A stretch of 64,000 bases of DNA from Priapulus caudatus (Eukaryota; Priapulida; Priapulimorpha; Priapulimorphida; Priapulidae), in assembly GCF_000485595.1 (NCBI RefSeq), contig NW_014577131.1, positions 90,936-154,935 on the forward strand, written 5' to 3'. The notes beneath the pieces were generated by a model that saw only the letters and a program-made list of their open reading frames with translations, did no database searches and was not told the DNA's origin. The position numbers and the translations under genes were made by a program. Of the stretch, positions 1-14,600 are shown in pieces; position 1 is the first letter of the stretch, and every line of letters starts with the position of its first letter.

Positions 1-58
<58 letters not shown>

Positions 59-112
59 CGTGCGTGTGCGTACGTGTGCGTGTGTGTGTGTATGTGTGTG
101 TGTGCGTGTTGC
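1..112. repeat. (TG)n microsatellite
   Basis: Almost pure TG dinucleotides, grading into TGCG and TACG variants near the right end. It lies in an intron of the collagen IV gene, and the window starts inside the array, so its full length is unknown. Confidence 0.95.
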
Positions 113-329
113 ACTTTGCAGTAGCTATACCATTAATTGCTATTTACTACTGACCAAGGATTTCATTTCGGAATATTTCTTATTATAAATTGTTATACGG
201 ACATTTGTGCTATGCTTTTCTTCCAGCTTTTAAGTTGAGTGTCAGTATAGCGAGCTGCGCGCACTACTATACGCAGATATGTGTTTATGATAATGTGCGT
301 TGAGATATTCGTGCTTCATGGCTTTGCAG

Positions 330-3300
330 GAGACGACGGCGAGCCAGGAGTAGAGGGTCTCGATGGCGGACCAGGACAGTCTGGCAGGGAAGGTTTACCG
401 GGAGCACCAGGAAACCAGGGTAAGTACCGAACCACCAGCTCCACCACTGCCGTCCGTTATGTTCCCATTGCTTGTCCTGAATGCATGTACGCGCCCCTCC
501 ACTGATTAATCGGGATGGATTTCTTTCCTTAATGCAATTATCTGCACGTAATCGCCTCTCGTAGTTTTTCGCTGTTTTGCTAATAAGTGTGTGCTTTCCC
601 GAAGGTGCAATCGGTGACAGTGGGTATGACGGAAGACCCGGTGCCTCAGGACCAGCCGGTATGAAGGGTAAGTAGCAATGTTACACGTTCTAATTGGAAT
701 AAAAGGACGAACGTATGAACTCGACAAAGTTGAATTGATGTACACGTACAATATTGTAAAAGCTGGTTAATGATAATTATTATATCTACGACACAAGTGA
801 AAAAAAATCTCTTTCCTAAATTTATATATTATAATCAGTCATGAGTATCACACGGGGTCGCCATAAACATATATTATACATCCTCAAAAAATTCCAATTC
901 CAATATACAATGACACGAAATTTTACTAGGGAAGTGATTCTAATTATTTATTTCTATAGGTGAGCCAGGTCTGCCTGGTTACGATGGTCTCCCGGGTAGG
1001 GTCGGAGAGGCTGGTCTGTATGGCAGCAAGGGACAGAGAGGTCTGCCAGGAGACTCAGGTAACCGCACATATTCTCTCTCGTTCACCATCGCTATAAACC
1101 CATCGAGTTTTCACAACACGCTTCAGGCAGGCACCCAGAAACGCGTACTCTCGGTATTTGAATTGCGTCGGGAGTCAACGACTCGTGTAAAGTGACATGA
1201 TTGTCTCTGAACGACATCAGCTGATTTGCTTACTTGCGCTTTGTGACACTTCGCTTGTCATCATTGCTCGTTGTTAAGTTCCGTCAAATTCCGTTCACAA
1301 CACGATCGCACACGTTCTCTTTCCAGGTTTGCCAGGCAGAGACGGTGAAGCAGGCTTGCCAGGCCTAGATGGGCTTCCAGGCTTCAGAGGAGACCAAGGA
1401 TACGGATATCCGGGAACAGCAGGACGTTCGGGCGCAGATGGTCTTTCGGGACTACTTGGTTTGCCTGGGCGCGATGGCACTAAGGGCGAGATTGGAGAGA
1501 TGGGACTCCCGGGTACGTGTTAATGTTTATAACAATTCTGTTAGTGATCGTAGCAAGAGCGCATAAACCATTTGTAATATGTTGTCATAATATTTGTAAT
1601 ATATTCTCTTTTCCAACCCGGATTGTTGTTCGTAGCAATAATATTGCCCATATATTGAAACCACAAGCGTCTAAATGACTAGCCAATGATGATCGAGATG
1701 ATCAATGATGATCGAGATGATCAATGATGATCGAGATGATCAATGATGATCAATGCGAATGGTCTATGACGATGATCTTGAAAGTTTCGTTACCGTTCGT
1801 AGTTTGTGATCGTCAAAAATTCGAGTCGATGAATGCATGTGGATAATTTCAGGTCTCGATGGAGAAAACGGAAGACAGGGACCTGCAGGCTTTGAGCCAG
1901 GACTACCAGGACTCGATGGGCTGCCTGGCCTTTCCGGAGAGAGGGGATTGGATGGTCTGCCAGGTCTACCAGGCCGCAAAGGAGAAGCAGTACGCAAATT
2001 ACATGCCATTACACTTCCTAGTAGTCGGGGTTAAAATCCATAGTAGTTTAACTCGGCGCTGCCTAATTCAACAAGATTAATGCTGCCTTATTTTTTGTGA
2101 TATCACCAGTACCACATGGTGCACACGTGCACAAATGCTCGGTAGCACGCATATGCACGCACGGACGAGGAACGCACACATACACAATAATTATATGCAC
2201 AACTCACTTAATAATCTCTATCATTTCATATCAAAGTTAATGGAGATCATGATCATGTAATATGTCTCGTGCCCGTATCTAGGGTACAGATGGCTATCCA
2301 GGTGAAATTGGTCCTCCAGGATTCGCAGGCCCTGACGGAGACCCCGGTCTCAATGGTCTACCCGGTCTGGAAGGACGTGATGGACCAGCAGGAGACAGAG
2401 GGCTCGATGGTATATGATTTGTTTTGTAGATTGTTTTGATTTTCTTTCACTTGCAATTACTTTCCTAATACTTTTTGTTCGTAAATCTATAATCGTAATT
2501 GTGTAAAAATACGAATTTTAATTTGAAATCTTTCCGTTAAATTTTGTTGCGTGCCAACCTAATTTCTGCGTGCAATTAATCCGGTCGTGGCATGTATCCG
2601 CAGGTCTGCCCGGTCTCCCGGGAAGAAGAGGAACTCCTGGGGTATCAGGAAGATCTGGTGCCAAGGGCTTCCCCGGTAGACACGGAGGAGATGGTTTGGA
2701 TGGCCTACCGGGTGCAAAGGGTCTAGTTGGCAACAGTGGGAGAGATGGCTTACCCGGTCTGCCAGGTCTTGATGGACTCAAGGGTACGTTTGTGAACAAT
2801 GCTGTCTCTCTTTATCTGTTGTGACAGGCTAAGGCATCACGTCATTTTAGAAGCCTCTTTAATTCATGAGAGAGGTGTGTACGCGTGCGTGCGCTTGTGC
2901 GCGTGTGTTTGAGGGCACTAAGCACTGGGCAAAGGTGACATTGCCGTTAATTTCATATGCGCGAATCTCCCTCCGTAATGATTCTCGCCATTGCACGAAA
3001 TCTACACGTGTAACGAACTATTTCGCCGACACGCAGGTACGAATGGACTTCCCGGTCTGCCTGGCGAATTCGGAGAGAATGGTCGCGTCACCGGCGGCAG
3101 CCGCGGCATGCGGGGAGAAGACGGTCTACCCGGCAATGACGGACTACCGGGCTTGGACGGGCTGCAAGGCAACCGAGCAGAGGACGGCATGCCAGGCCTC
3201 AAGGGAGACTCCGGACTGCCTGGTCTCGATGGGTTGCCCGGAGAACGAGGAGAAGACGGAAGGGCCGGATTTCCCGGAACACCCGGACGCAAAGGTTCAC

Positions 3301-5809
3301 CCGGATTCGATGGTCTCAACGGATTGGACGGTCTGGACGGACCGAGAGGAGAATCCGGTTTCGATGGTCTTCCCGGTCTGCCGACCTACGCCCGAGAGGT
3401 GAATATAGTGCCACGTCTGTGTAATTCTCCATGCGCTGTGCGTTTTATGAACTTAATTAGACGGATTATAGCCTACTAATGGCGCGCAAGCTTGTGCGTG
3501 TAACGTTTGCACGTGTGTACGGAAATGTTTCGCGCAACACATATAGCGCGCCAAATTGTGCATAGCGCGCAAGGAGAATTATGACGCCATTTTTCTCATT
3601 AGGTTCACCTAGCCCACTAATGGTGCGCAAGCTTGTGCGTGTAACGTTTGCACGTGTGTACGGAAATGTTTGGCGCAATACATATAGCGCGCCAAATTGT
3701 GCATAGCGCGCAAGGAGAATTATGACGCCATTTTTAATGTTGTGTGAAAAAAACAACGTAAAAAACGTAGCATCGTAACAATACTGTAACAAAAATACAA
3801 TGACATCAAAAGTTCATCGGCATCGACATCACCTAGCTACATACCATCACAGCAACGCGTGTCTATTTTTACACTCCATCAGGGACTGCCAGGTATCCCA
3901 GGCCGCGATGGACAGAAGGGAGAGTCAGGCCTTCCCGGTCTAGACGGTCTGCCAGGACTTCACGGATTGCGGGGAGATGATGGTTACGACGGTCTCAATG
4001 GTCTGCCAGGACTGCGGGGTGACCCAGGTCAGTGGTGATGACACATTCCTTGTAACAGTTAGTTACGTAGCTTATGTTCTCTTTTTCCCCCCGGCCGAGA
4101 CACTAGGCTGCGCGTAACCATTGCCTTACAGTGTGACATTGCTCGCGCAAGGTTAAAACCAGCTATGCGATATTCATCTGAATTCGTGATATTTCACCGA
4201 TCACAAAGGATAATACTGATGACAATAACGGACGCAAAGACTTCCGTATACTTTTTTTTCTAACAAGAACTGAACACTTGCGTTTTAAGGACCCAAGGGC
4301 TACCCTGGTGATCCGCCACCGTCCAACCAGTCGAGCTTCGCACCGGCCGGAGAGCGGGGCATCCCGGGCCTGCCTGGTATGCGAGGCATGGTCGGACGTG
4401 ATGGTCTCCCAGGACTGGATGGCTATCCGGGCAGAAAGGGAGAGGGTGGCCGCCCTGGTCAACAAGGATTCGATGGCACCGGAGGACCACACGGCCCCGA
4501 TGGCTACCGTGGTGCGTTAGCAATTAGTTACTGGCTCGTATAGTTATGCTCTCCTGGCGTGAAATCGGTCTGAGAGATTAACATCTCTGATCATCGCGTG
4601 AAACTTCTACCAGATCATTTTACGAGTGCACAGCTTAAGTCATCGTCTGTGCTGTTCCTATTATTATAGGCCAGCAAGGCAGAGAGGGATACCCTGGTCC
4701 TAAGGGCTACCCCGGCCCCGATGGAGGTGCCGGAGGTGCTAGTCCACCGTTGGGCTTCATCTACACCAGACACAGCCAAACCACGGACGTACCCATTTGC
4801 CCCAATGGACAGAACAAGCTGTGGGATGGATATTCGCTCCTCTACGTACAGGGCAACGAGAGGGCCCACTCTCAAGATTTAGGTAATATCTTCCACATGT
4901 ATACGTGCATCGTATGATTAGTCCTTTGGATCTTTATGCGTTAGGGTCGCACATGATAACAAGATAGCGCAGTTTTCGATCGTTGAACGCGTTTAACCGA
5001 CTTCTCAGTCGTGGGTAAACCCTAATATAGCGCTAATGCATATACATCATGGAGTTAGGATTAGTTTGGGATTCGTGGTAAATAATGGATTAGGGGATTA
5101 ATGTTTAGGGTGGTGTTTTGGTGATGATGATATGATGACGGTGATGTAATGTACGGGGCTTACTGAGTGTCTCCCTACGTGGTACAAACTCATTCCCCGC
5201 GATTTCAAAGATGGCGGCATAGCAACGCGCGACGCGGCGGTAACAACACACGAGAAGGCGCCTAGGTTCAGGAATTTGTGATCCGGATCACTGATCGGCC
5301 CAAACAAACGCGCAGGATCACTGGATCAGCATGATCAGGATTACATGATCCGCTCAAACAAACGCGCCATAGATTAGATCTAACCGGAAACCTCGGGACG
5401 GTGTCTCGATGCGCAGGCGCTCCGGGAAGCTGCATCCGCCGCTTCAGCACCATGCCGTACATGTTCTGCAACCTGAACAACGTCTGCAACGTCGCGCAGC
5501 GCAACGACTACAGCTACTGGCTGTCGACGCTTGAGCCGATGACGATGATGATGACGCCGATGGTTGGCGAGGAGATTCGGCCGTACATCAGCCGCTGCAC
5601 GGTGTGCGACGCGCCGTCGCAGGTGATCGCCGTGCACAGCCAGAGCATGCAGGTGCCAGACTGTCCGCACGGCTGGGAGTCGTCCTGGATCGGATACAGC
5701 TTCGTCATGGTACGTGCCAAAGCGCTCACATATAAGTGTACTGTTTTACTATAGCTACATCTTCGATCGCTACATAATAATCTTATATCTGCACAACTCT
5801 CTCTCTCCG

Positions 5810-5862
<53 letters not shown>

Positions 5863-5867
5863 TGCGC

Positions 5868-5904
<37 letters not shown>

Positions 5905-6225
5905 TGCGTTCGTGCGTGCGCGTGTGTGTGACTACATCACCGCCTCACGTGTGTCGTCGTTGTTCCGCAGCACACCGGTAACGGAGCGCAGGGCGGCGGA
6001 CAGAGCCTGCAGTCGCCCGGCAGTTGCCTCGAAGACTTCCGTCCGACACCCTTCATCGAGTGTCACGGCGTCGGCACGTGCAACTACTACAGTACGACCT
6101 ACAGCTTCTGGATGACTACAATAGAGACGAGCCAGCAGTTCAGGAATCCCGTGCCGCAGACCATCAAGGCGGGCAACCTGCGTTCCCACATCAGCCGCTG
6201 CGCAGTGTGCACGAAGCGACTGTAA
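330..6225 (+). CDS. COL4A1-like: Type IV collagen alpha chain (alpha-1-like), 3' portion
   Basis: Basement-membrane network collagen; the 5' end is outside the window. Thirteen exons fit GT-AG splicing and keep one frame: 330-419, 605-667, 960-1058, 1327-1512, 1853-1989, 2283-2409, 2604-2783, 3037-3398, 3883-4027, 4290-4511, 4670-4882, 5417-5709, 5971-6225. Most introns split a Gly codon G|GN, as usual in type IV collagens. The triple-helical part is Gly-X-Y with interruptions, for example before GERGIPG and around GNRAEDG. RGD occurs three times (GFRGDQG, GLRGDDG, GLRGDPG). The NC1 domain starts at about 4753 (GFIYTRHSQ) and has all 12 cysteines over three exons. YVQGNERAH and NDYSYWLST match alpha-1 better than alpha-2 chains. 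The Met cluster EPMTMMM and the Lys in TIKAGNL are at the positions used for the peroxidasin-made sulfilimine cross-link between trimers. Stop is TAA at 6223-6225. Family call is certain; alpha-1 versus alpha-2 class is inferred. Confidence 0.96.
1685..1755. repeat. 19-bp tandem repeat in collagen intron
   Basis: About 3.7 copies of a 19-bp unit made of GATGATC and GAGATGATC pieces, in the intron between exons 1327-1512 and 1853-1989. Confidence 0.85.
3475..3735. repeat. Two-copy tandem duplication in collagen intron
   Basis: Two copies of about 120 bp (3475-3595 and 3616-3735), 141 bp apart and nearly identical. Each contains GCGCGC tracts and TAGCGCGC motifs in both orientations. It lies in the intron between exons 3037-3398 and 3883-4027. 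No TSD or coding sequence was seen. Confidence 0.85.
5812..5932. repeat. (TG)n/(CG)n microsatellite in last collagen intron
   Basis: TG tract interrupted by TGCG and CGCG runs, filling much of the last intron (5710-5970) between two NC1 exons. The alternating purine-pyrimidine sequence could adopt Z-DNA. Confidence 0.9.
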
Positions 6226-6591
6226 TAGAGGGTCTTACACATCTGTACAGATACAAGCGTTTATTGTATAATAGAAGGTACCAAAGCAGTCGAGTAGTCA
6301 GTTGTTCCTCTCTGTATATGTATCAGTAATTGAGATTTACATTCGCTTGGTGCTATTTTGTCATAGTCGTGAGGGTATGCGTTTTGTCTCCGAAGCCAAG
6401 AGGTACTTTATATTTCGTGCGCTCGCGGTGGTAAAGTTCGAGGTACCTTTTTAACTAAACTTTGACCGGGCGTTATAAAGTGTTTTTCAGGTTTGCGCAT
6501 CTGCTTTTGAATACGTGAAATAATGCATGATCGTAGTTTGATATTCGCCGCTTTTAGATGCTTACCCACTGTATATGTTGTAACCATATCA

Positions 6592-6597
6592 AATAAA
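6592..6597 (+). terminator. Candidate polyadenylation signal of the collagen gene
   Basis: Canonical AATAAA 367 bp after the collagen stop codon, implying a 3' UTR of about 0.4 kb. The cleavage site is inferred. Confidence 0.5.
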
Positions 6598-8671
6598 TAT
6601 TTGAGGTTTTTCAGACGTTTTATGGATAAGAAAAGACAACGGTCTAGTAAAATCATGCGTTTCAGGGTTGCCAGACAGGCTCCAAAAACGAACACGTGTG
6701 CATGACTATATCAGTGTAAGACAATCATCTGTCGGTACAATATCAAAGTCGCCATCATGGTTATTGTTAAAGTGTTGATTCTGTGTTTCCGGAGCATTTT
6801 ATATTTTCGTTATTATTATGTTTATGAATTCGTTAATCAGTGCATTTAGTCGTCGTTTGCCTGTCTGGCGCCTCGCGTGGCTGTAAGGAATACACGCCTT
6901 ACCTCGTCGTACGGACGTTTACGATCCGTTACGCAGACGAACGCATTAATATCAGCCACTGTCCCGAAACAACATAGTAGATTATCTACTCGCATCTAGT
7001 CCTACATTTTCTCCTACTTCGTTTAAAGGCAAGAGTAGATTGTGATCGTACGAGGAGTATGGGAATCTTGTCATGAAATTGCATTTATACGCAACTGCAT
7101 TTAAAATGCGTCACGGCCAGAGGAAAAACACCTGTAACCAGTCGGGGGTTTCTTTATATCGCGTATAGGCACCTCTGAACGCCATAACCGCGTTGGTATA
7201 TATTTTCGAATACGGCTCATTGTTGCCGATCGCTATAGATGTCAGTTATACAACCAGACCTGGCAACAGATAGCGGTTGAAGCAAGTTGCCCATGTTTTA
7301 ATCGCAGAGCCACTATCCGACGTATGGCCACAAATATTAGAGCCACTGAACACTATCCTTGACTTCCTTATCACGTAAATCTGGTGCACGTCGACTTCTA
7401 TGGAGAACAAATGTGAAACAAGAGAGAAGACCCAACCAGACACGAATTTTAATGAGATCAAAATTTTTAAAGAAAATCCCCGGACAGTTATTCTGGCAAG
7501 CATGCATTTACATACCGGCGACGAACTCTGGTGCTGAATAAACTGTTTACTGGATGTCAGGCATATTTTCTACTTTGAGCGTTTGTCTAGTCTAGTCTTG
7601 TTTTTTAAACCGGTAAAAATACGAGGTGGAATAATTAAACGTGTATTTGATTAGGACTTCAATATAGTATATTATCGACAGTGTAAATCGATTGTTTTAT
7701 TCAATCAATATGGAAAAACATAATTCAGCTGCTTCACACATTGTCTACACAAATAAAATATACGTGACGCCACGCGACGAATAAATTAACATGAACAACG
7801 TTTGTGCATTTTGACTAAGGTGCAGAACGACGCATTGAGGTTTTACCAGCACAAAGGTAGATATAAGCACAACTTTTAAATAAGAGGTTAACATAAATAC
7901 TGTACACTGTACAACAGTGAATTATTTTTTTACCAGAACCATTTAGATTTTATCTGAAGTCGTTTCACCACAGTTCTCAGTTAAGCTGCCGTATAATGTG
8001 AGTTGTCCGTTTACGGTTCGATAAAGTAATACGCATACACGCGCGACCTTAAAAAAGATCACAGAATGAAGATAAAATACACTAACAATATTCAGCAATA
8101 GCAAGACATACCACAAAAGCGGCTGCTCCGCTTCATTGTGACGGTTGGTTATTAAGGGACTTTAAGAAACGCGTTACAGATAAATATGGCGAAACGTCAA
8201 GGTCGAGAAAATGTAGTGCGGTAGCGTGACGAAACGTACAAAACGGGGGAACTGTAACGAGCGTATCACTATCACGAGATGATATAACTATAGATGCCCA
8301 CGAACTGGAAGGTGTCATTCAATCAATATGTATGATCAGCTAAACAAGATAACCACGTGCGGTGAGAGGAAAGTCACCTCCCCTAACGTGCAGCGCAGTC
8401 CCCGCCGCATGCTGGATAGACAACGGAACCAAATAAATACATCCACGCGCGGATATATCTCAGCACGTATAACCAATAATTAATTATAATTTGAAATTAT
8501 AATTCATTGTATTTTTAACTACAATTAATTATATATAACGATTACAATTAATTATTAGATTAGATTTATAATTAATTACATTCTAGAATTATAATTAAAT
8601 ATATTTTAGAATTATAATTAATTACATTTAATCATTACAACCAATTATTAAACAGCGCCGTCGCGCGCACG
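6598..8671. other. Intergenic interval between collagen IV and the ASB gene
   Basis: No supported exon seen on either strand. The two genes converge here. The right part (about 8470-8650) is a low-complexity AT block built from AATTATAATTAAT-like words. Open frames here are short and show no recognisable domain. Confidence 0.6.
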
Positions 8672-11600
8672 CTACAAATCGCGCATCTGCACCGATTCCT
8701 TCAGCCGCCTAGGCAGCGGCAGCGCCTCCACCTTGACGTAGAGGTCGCCACCATACAGCGTGCGGCGCAGCGCAATCGCGCACAGGTTTGCGAGCGGGCG
8801 CGCGTTGTGCTTCTGCCGCTGCAGCCAGAGCAGCGTGTCCAGCTCGTCTGCCGTCAGGTCGGCTAGGTCCTGCACGAAGAGCCACTGCTCGTCCTGCAGG
8901 CTGTAGCCGGCCGTGACGAGCGCACGCACGATCTGCGGCTGGCCGCTGTACCAGGCCGTGTGCAGGTAGTTGCGCGAGCGCTGCTGCACGCGGTTCACTT
9001 CGGCGCCGCGTCGGATCAGCTCGCGAGCGACGGCCGCCTTCTTCTGCATAATGGCCGTGTAGAGAGGCGTCTTGCCCGCCTCGCAGCTCTCCACGTCCAG
9101 CTTGGCGCCGGCCTGCCGACAACGGGAAGAAGCGACGCGGGGTCAATTTCGAGGGCGCGTCCGATATGGAGGTTACGGCAAGGACGCGATGTTGAACGAA
9201 GGTTTCTCTAAGTTTTTATCGTATTTTGGGATGGCATTGACGTGACGATGTCAACGATGTTGCGTCGGGTTTGGTGACGGGAATAATTCACACGATGTCA
9301 ACCGATGTTGCGTCAGGTTTAGGGATGGAAATGACACGATGTCACGGAACAAAAATGAGACCATTTCAACGGATGTTGCATTGTAATTGGGGAGATTGCC
9401 CTAACATTTCACGTAAACGTGCGATTAGACAATTTAAGTAAGCTAAGACACATTTCTTATGTACAAGGGTAGAGGGGGAGTATACCCACTTGCTGTTCAA
9501 AAGAAATTAGAAACAAGACCAGTAACTCTAGGGACCATACCAGGGGACCATACGACCAGGCACACCGCCCCTATATGCCAGGAACTAAAGGATTTACAAA
9601 GTGATTCAACTGTAAACGTACGACCACCACGAGAACGTAAACTTATGGACCTCTGCTATGCACACTACTACCTACACACTAGCCGCAAGTTACCTTCTCG
9701 CTTCTTACTACGTGGCGAGAAGAGAGTACGTGATACAGTCGTAGAGCCTGGTGGGGCTACCTACACACCTACCTTTATGAGAATGTTAAGGATTTTCTGA
9801 AAGACTGGGAATTCCATATCGATCCTGACAGTCACGTGCAACGGTGTGGCGCCACTGTAGTCACTGCCGATGTTCACATCACAACCTACAAATCGCCACC
9901 ACCACACAGCAAGCCATTAATTATTAAACTAATTTAAAGTTATTTAATTACCTTAATTGGGCAATTAATACCATACCGCCATACGGTTCACGCTCCAGAC
10001 AGTCGCGGCTATCTTCTCCCGCGTTTTTCTCTAACGTTCGACGGTCACTATTCTGCGTTAGTGTTCGCATGAACATATCTATACTTTTATATCTAAACTA
10101 ATTACTATGATGCATATCATTCATGGCATGCGCTAACTTATACCTATACGTCCAGGACATTACGAGAATTAAATTTTACTCGTGCATATCGAGAACAATT
10201 GCAATGATATGTATATGTAGGCTATATTATACGTAAACCTACGTACGCCACAGACGCGCATGCATGCTTGTTAATTGAACTAGAAAACCCGCGCAAGCGC
10301 GACAAGACTTGTGCGATTCGATAGATCAATGCTATGAAACGGCAAACATGGAACAAGGAGATGCTTCGGTAACACGGAACGACAAACGTGTATCTTGGAT
10401 ATGTTTCAGTGACACGAAATGATAAACATAGAACACGGAGATGCTTCGGTAACACGGAACGACAAACGTGTATCTTGGATATGTTTCAGTGACACGAAAT
10501 GATAAACATAGAACACGGAGATGCTTCGGTAACACGGAACGACAAACATGGGACACGGAGATGCTTCGGTGACACGGATTGACAAACATAGAACACGGAG
10601 ATGCTACAGTGACACGGAACGACAAACATGGAACACGGAGATGCTTCGGTGACACGGAACGACAAACATGGAACACGGAGATGCTTCGATGACACGGAAC
10701 GACAAACATGAAACAAGGAGATGCTTCGGTGACACGGAATGACAAACATGAAACAAGGAGATGCTTCGGAGACACGGAACGACAAACGTGTAACTTGGAA
10801 ATGCTTCGGTGACACGGAACGACAAACGTGTAACTTGGATATGCTTCAGTGACACGAAATGATAAACATGGAACACAGAGATGCTACGAGTGTCACTAAA
10901 TGTCAGACGTGGTGGATGGCAACAAAGATGAGAGGGAACAACTAGCGAGGAGCGCTGCGTCCGCGTGCGACAGCTTTACCACCGCCACTCACTCACTCAC
11001 TCACCGTAATCGACTAGATTTTCTACTATGGGAATGATAGAGTGCCTCACAGCGGCATGCATGGGGGTGTCACCGCTACAGTCCAGCTGGTCGACGTGAC
11101 ATCCTGTAGACACATACACACACACGCACGCGCCTTAGTGGATTAGTGAGACAACTACACGCTCGGACAGACGCCTCCCACCCGGACAGGCGCCTCCCAC
11201 CCGGACAGGCGTCACCCGCCCGGACAGGCGCCTCCCACCCGGACAGGCACCTCCCGCCCGGACAGGCGCCTCCCACCCGGACAGGCGTCACCCGCCCGGA
11301 CAGGCGTCACCCGCCCGGACAGGCGTCTCCCGCCCGCACAGAGGCGCGATTCCGGGCAGGTCGCGGCCATGTTGATATGTCGCAAACGAATATATGCGAA
11401 GAAAGCGTCGATCGCCGAGCGTTCTGGCGCTTTCTTCTCGGTAACGCTTCGATCCGCGTAACACGTAAGAGAACATGCAGAGCAGGCATTTCTTTCACGT
11501 CAACCAAAAAGCCTATAATAGTTAATAATATTACATTATTACACTATTATTATTATTATTATNNNNNNNNNNNNNNNNNNNNNNNNNNNNNNNNNNNNNN

Positions 11601-14600
11601 NNNNNNNNNNNNNNNNNNNNNNNNNNNNNNNNNNNNNNNNNNNNNNNNNNNNNNNNNNNNNNNNNNNNNNNNNNNNNNNNNNNNNNNNNNNNNNNNNNNN
11701 NNNNNNNNNNNNNNNNNNNNNNNNNNNNNNNNNNNNNNNNNNNNNNNNNNNNNNNNNNNNNNNNNNNNNNNNNNNNNNNNNNNNNNNNNNNNNNNNNNNN
11801 NNNNNNNNNNNNNNNNNNNNNNNNNNNNNNNNNNNNNNNNCGGACAATTACCCACCCGGACAATTAGCCACAGCGACAATTACCCGACCAGGACCAATTA
11901 CCACCAGGACCAATCTCACCCACCAGCCGACAGTTTTACCCACCAGGACAATTGACCACCAGGACAATTACCCAGTCCTAAACCTCAATAAAGGCGGAAA
12001 TTTCCCCCCTTCCGTAAATTTTGTCTGCTGCCAATACATAATGTACGTTATGTCTGGAAAGAGCAGAAATGCCGTACCCATGTTTCAGAGAACAAGCGGC
12101 GTTCGATTAATTGGGACGTTAGCGGAGGGAGTCCGCCCCCTCCACCCGTCCTATAATGACGGAAATGTATGATATCCCCAAGATTGATCTTGGCTCCTTC
12201 GGCCATTGCCTACGATTATGTGTATGTAACTGTTTGTTGTGATTCCAGTGTGTGCCAGGAGGGTCTGTAAATTGCCCGGGGGGGAATGCACCCCCCCGCT
12301 CTTGAATGCAGGGAGGGGATGGCCTTGTACAAATATCCCCCCCATGAAAATCACAAAAAAACAAGAAAAAAAAATAGCCAAAAAGTATCGTTGCAAAATA
12401 CAAAAACACGTGAAATTGTGAGAAATTGCCAATTCTTACCTGTTTGTTTTAATACATGTTCATTCATACTATTAGTAGACCTACTGTGTACTACTCTCTG
12501 AAAAGTCATGAAAAGCTGTTTTGAATCGCTAACTTTGCAGCGGTTGAGTCTAGGGTTGGACACGATACTAGTTGATCAGACATGAAATATGGCCATAGTA
12601 TGCCATCAGATTGCAAGGCAGAAATGGCTTAAATATTTTCAAATTGTACATGACCTACGAGCACGTGCCAAACTACAGTTGTATCAAATAATTTGGCATC
12701 GTGCGTGCATGTATGGTATGCATGTATAAATGTAGTGTACGTGTGTTTGTGTGGTGTGTGTGTGTGTGTGCTTTGTTCGTTTGTGGCGGTGTATGTGTGT
12801 GCATCGTGCGATGCACTTTGTGTGTATGTATTTGGCTGTATTGTGTGCTGTGTGTGCGCTCTGTGTGTTGTGTGGTGTGTGTGTGTGTGTGTGTGTGTGT
12901 TGTGTGGTGGCCTGTGTGTGTGTGTGTCCGCCGTGTGTGTGTGTGTGTGTGGTGGTGTGTGTGTGTGTGTGTGTTGTGTGTGTGTGTGTGTGTGTGCAGT
13001 TTTTCGGACTAACTTGGCCTGGTGTGTGTATGGTTGTGGTGTGTGTGTGCTGTTGTGTGTGTGTGGCATGTGTGTGTGTGGCTGGTCGTGTGGTGGTGTG
13101 TGTGGTGTGTGTGTGTGTGTGTGATGTGTGTGTCGTGCTGTATGGTTCGTGCGTGCGCATCGATGCGCTCTGCGGTAAATAATGTGGGCTTTTGTGGCTC
13201 GGGTGCTTAGTATGGATGGCTATCGCCGGACCATCCCCCCCCTCCTCCCGGTACGGACTAGCTCTGTCTAGCAGTGGCAGTGCTGCGGGGGGATGTTGAT
13301 AGGTGGGTCCTCATTTTCTCTTGGTATGCATCTGCGTTCAACATCTCGTGAAAGGCAGCGACAGCTGGCTACACGTGGGTTGCCGTGCGTGTGTACGATA
13401 CACGTGCGGGCGTGCAAGTGTCCGTAGTGCACGCGCTACACGTGCGGTGCGTGGTGTGTGCACGTCACGTGCGTGCGGCGCGTGTGCACGTACACGTGCG
13501 TAGCTGGTGCGTGCATGTGCCACGTGTGTGCTGCGTGTCGTGTGCACGTACAGCGTGCGTTTGCAGCGGATGCGTGGGTGTGCCGTGCTGCGTTGTGTGC
13601 GTGTCCGTGTCACGTACACGTGCTGCGTGCGTGTGTACTACACGTCCGTGTGACGTCGTGCGTACGTCATAACAGCGTGGTGGTCACGTACACGTCGCGT
13701 GCGTGCGGCATGTCACTGTGCGGCGTAGTCGGTGCCTGCTGGCATCGTCCTGCGTGCTGCACGTACACGTGCTGTGCCACTGCGGTCATTGTGCATGTGC
13801 GTGCGTGTGCCGCGTGTGCACGTACAAGTACGTGCGTGTGCACGTACACGTGCGTTGCGTGCCGGTGTGTACGTACCTTGCCGTGCGTGCTTGCGTGCGT
13901 GTGTACGATAACACGGCGCGCGTGCGTGTGTACGTACACGGAGGCGCGCGTGCTTGTGTACGTACACGGGGCGCGCTGTGCGTGTGCTACGTACACGTGC
14001 GCGCATGTGCGTGGCATGCTGCACGTGCTGTGCGTGGCTGTGTGCACGTAACGTACGCTGGTGCGGTAGCGCACGTGATGCGTGCGTTACCCTATGCGAC
14101 CCTGAAAATGTCTCGACATGTATGCTGTGTCTGATTGGTGGCTGTTCTGGCTTCGCTCACCGCTTGCTGATGCGGCAGGTGCGAAGGCCGGATACTTGCG
14201 ATAATGGAACTTCCAAAATCGCGGAGGTATCGAAAATGCTCGCAAATAAGTCAAAATATCGGCAGGTATCAGTGAATGGTTTGAAGTTGAAAACTTGAAA
14301 CTCGATGAAGTTGGTTCGTTAAGATGAATCTCATTACTGTACGGTGTGTGTGGGGGGGGCAGGCTTGGGGGTAATCGTCCGGGGGGTGGCGGGTAATTGT
14401 TCCTGGTGGGTAATTGTCCCGGGTGGGTAATTGTCCGGGCGGGTAGTTTGTCCTAGTGGGTACATTGATCGCTGTCGTGCAGGTAGTTGTCCTAGGTGGG
14501 TAATTTGTCTGGTGGTAAATGTGCCTGGTGGGTAATTTGTCTCCTGTGGCGTAAATCGGTCTGGTGGGTAATGTCCGGTGGCTGAGGTAATTGTGCCGCG

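Noticed and set aside
9459-9800. 113-codon plus-strand frame
   Set aside because: No domain; it overlaps the antisense ankyrin exon at 9773-9885 and its intron.
10222-10876. Overlapping minus-strand frames with repeated CLSFRVTEA-like peptides
   Set aside because: The 40-bp unit is not a multiple of three, so all frames read the same minisatellite; no gene.
12629-14134. Many Cys/Val- and His/Thr-rich open frames on both strands
   Set aside because: They are readings of GT/CA and CGTGCA-type simple repeats inside the foldback-like element.
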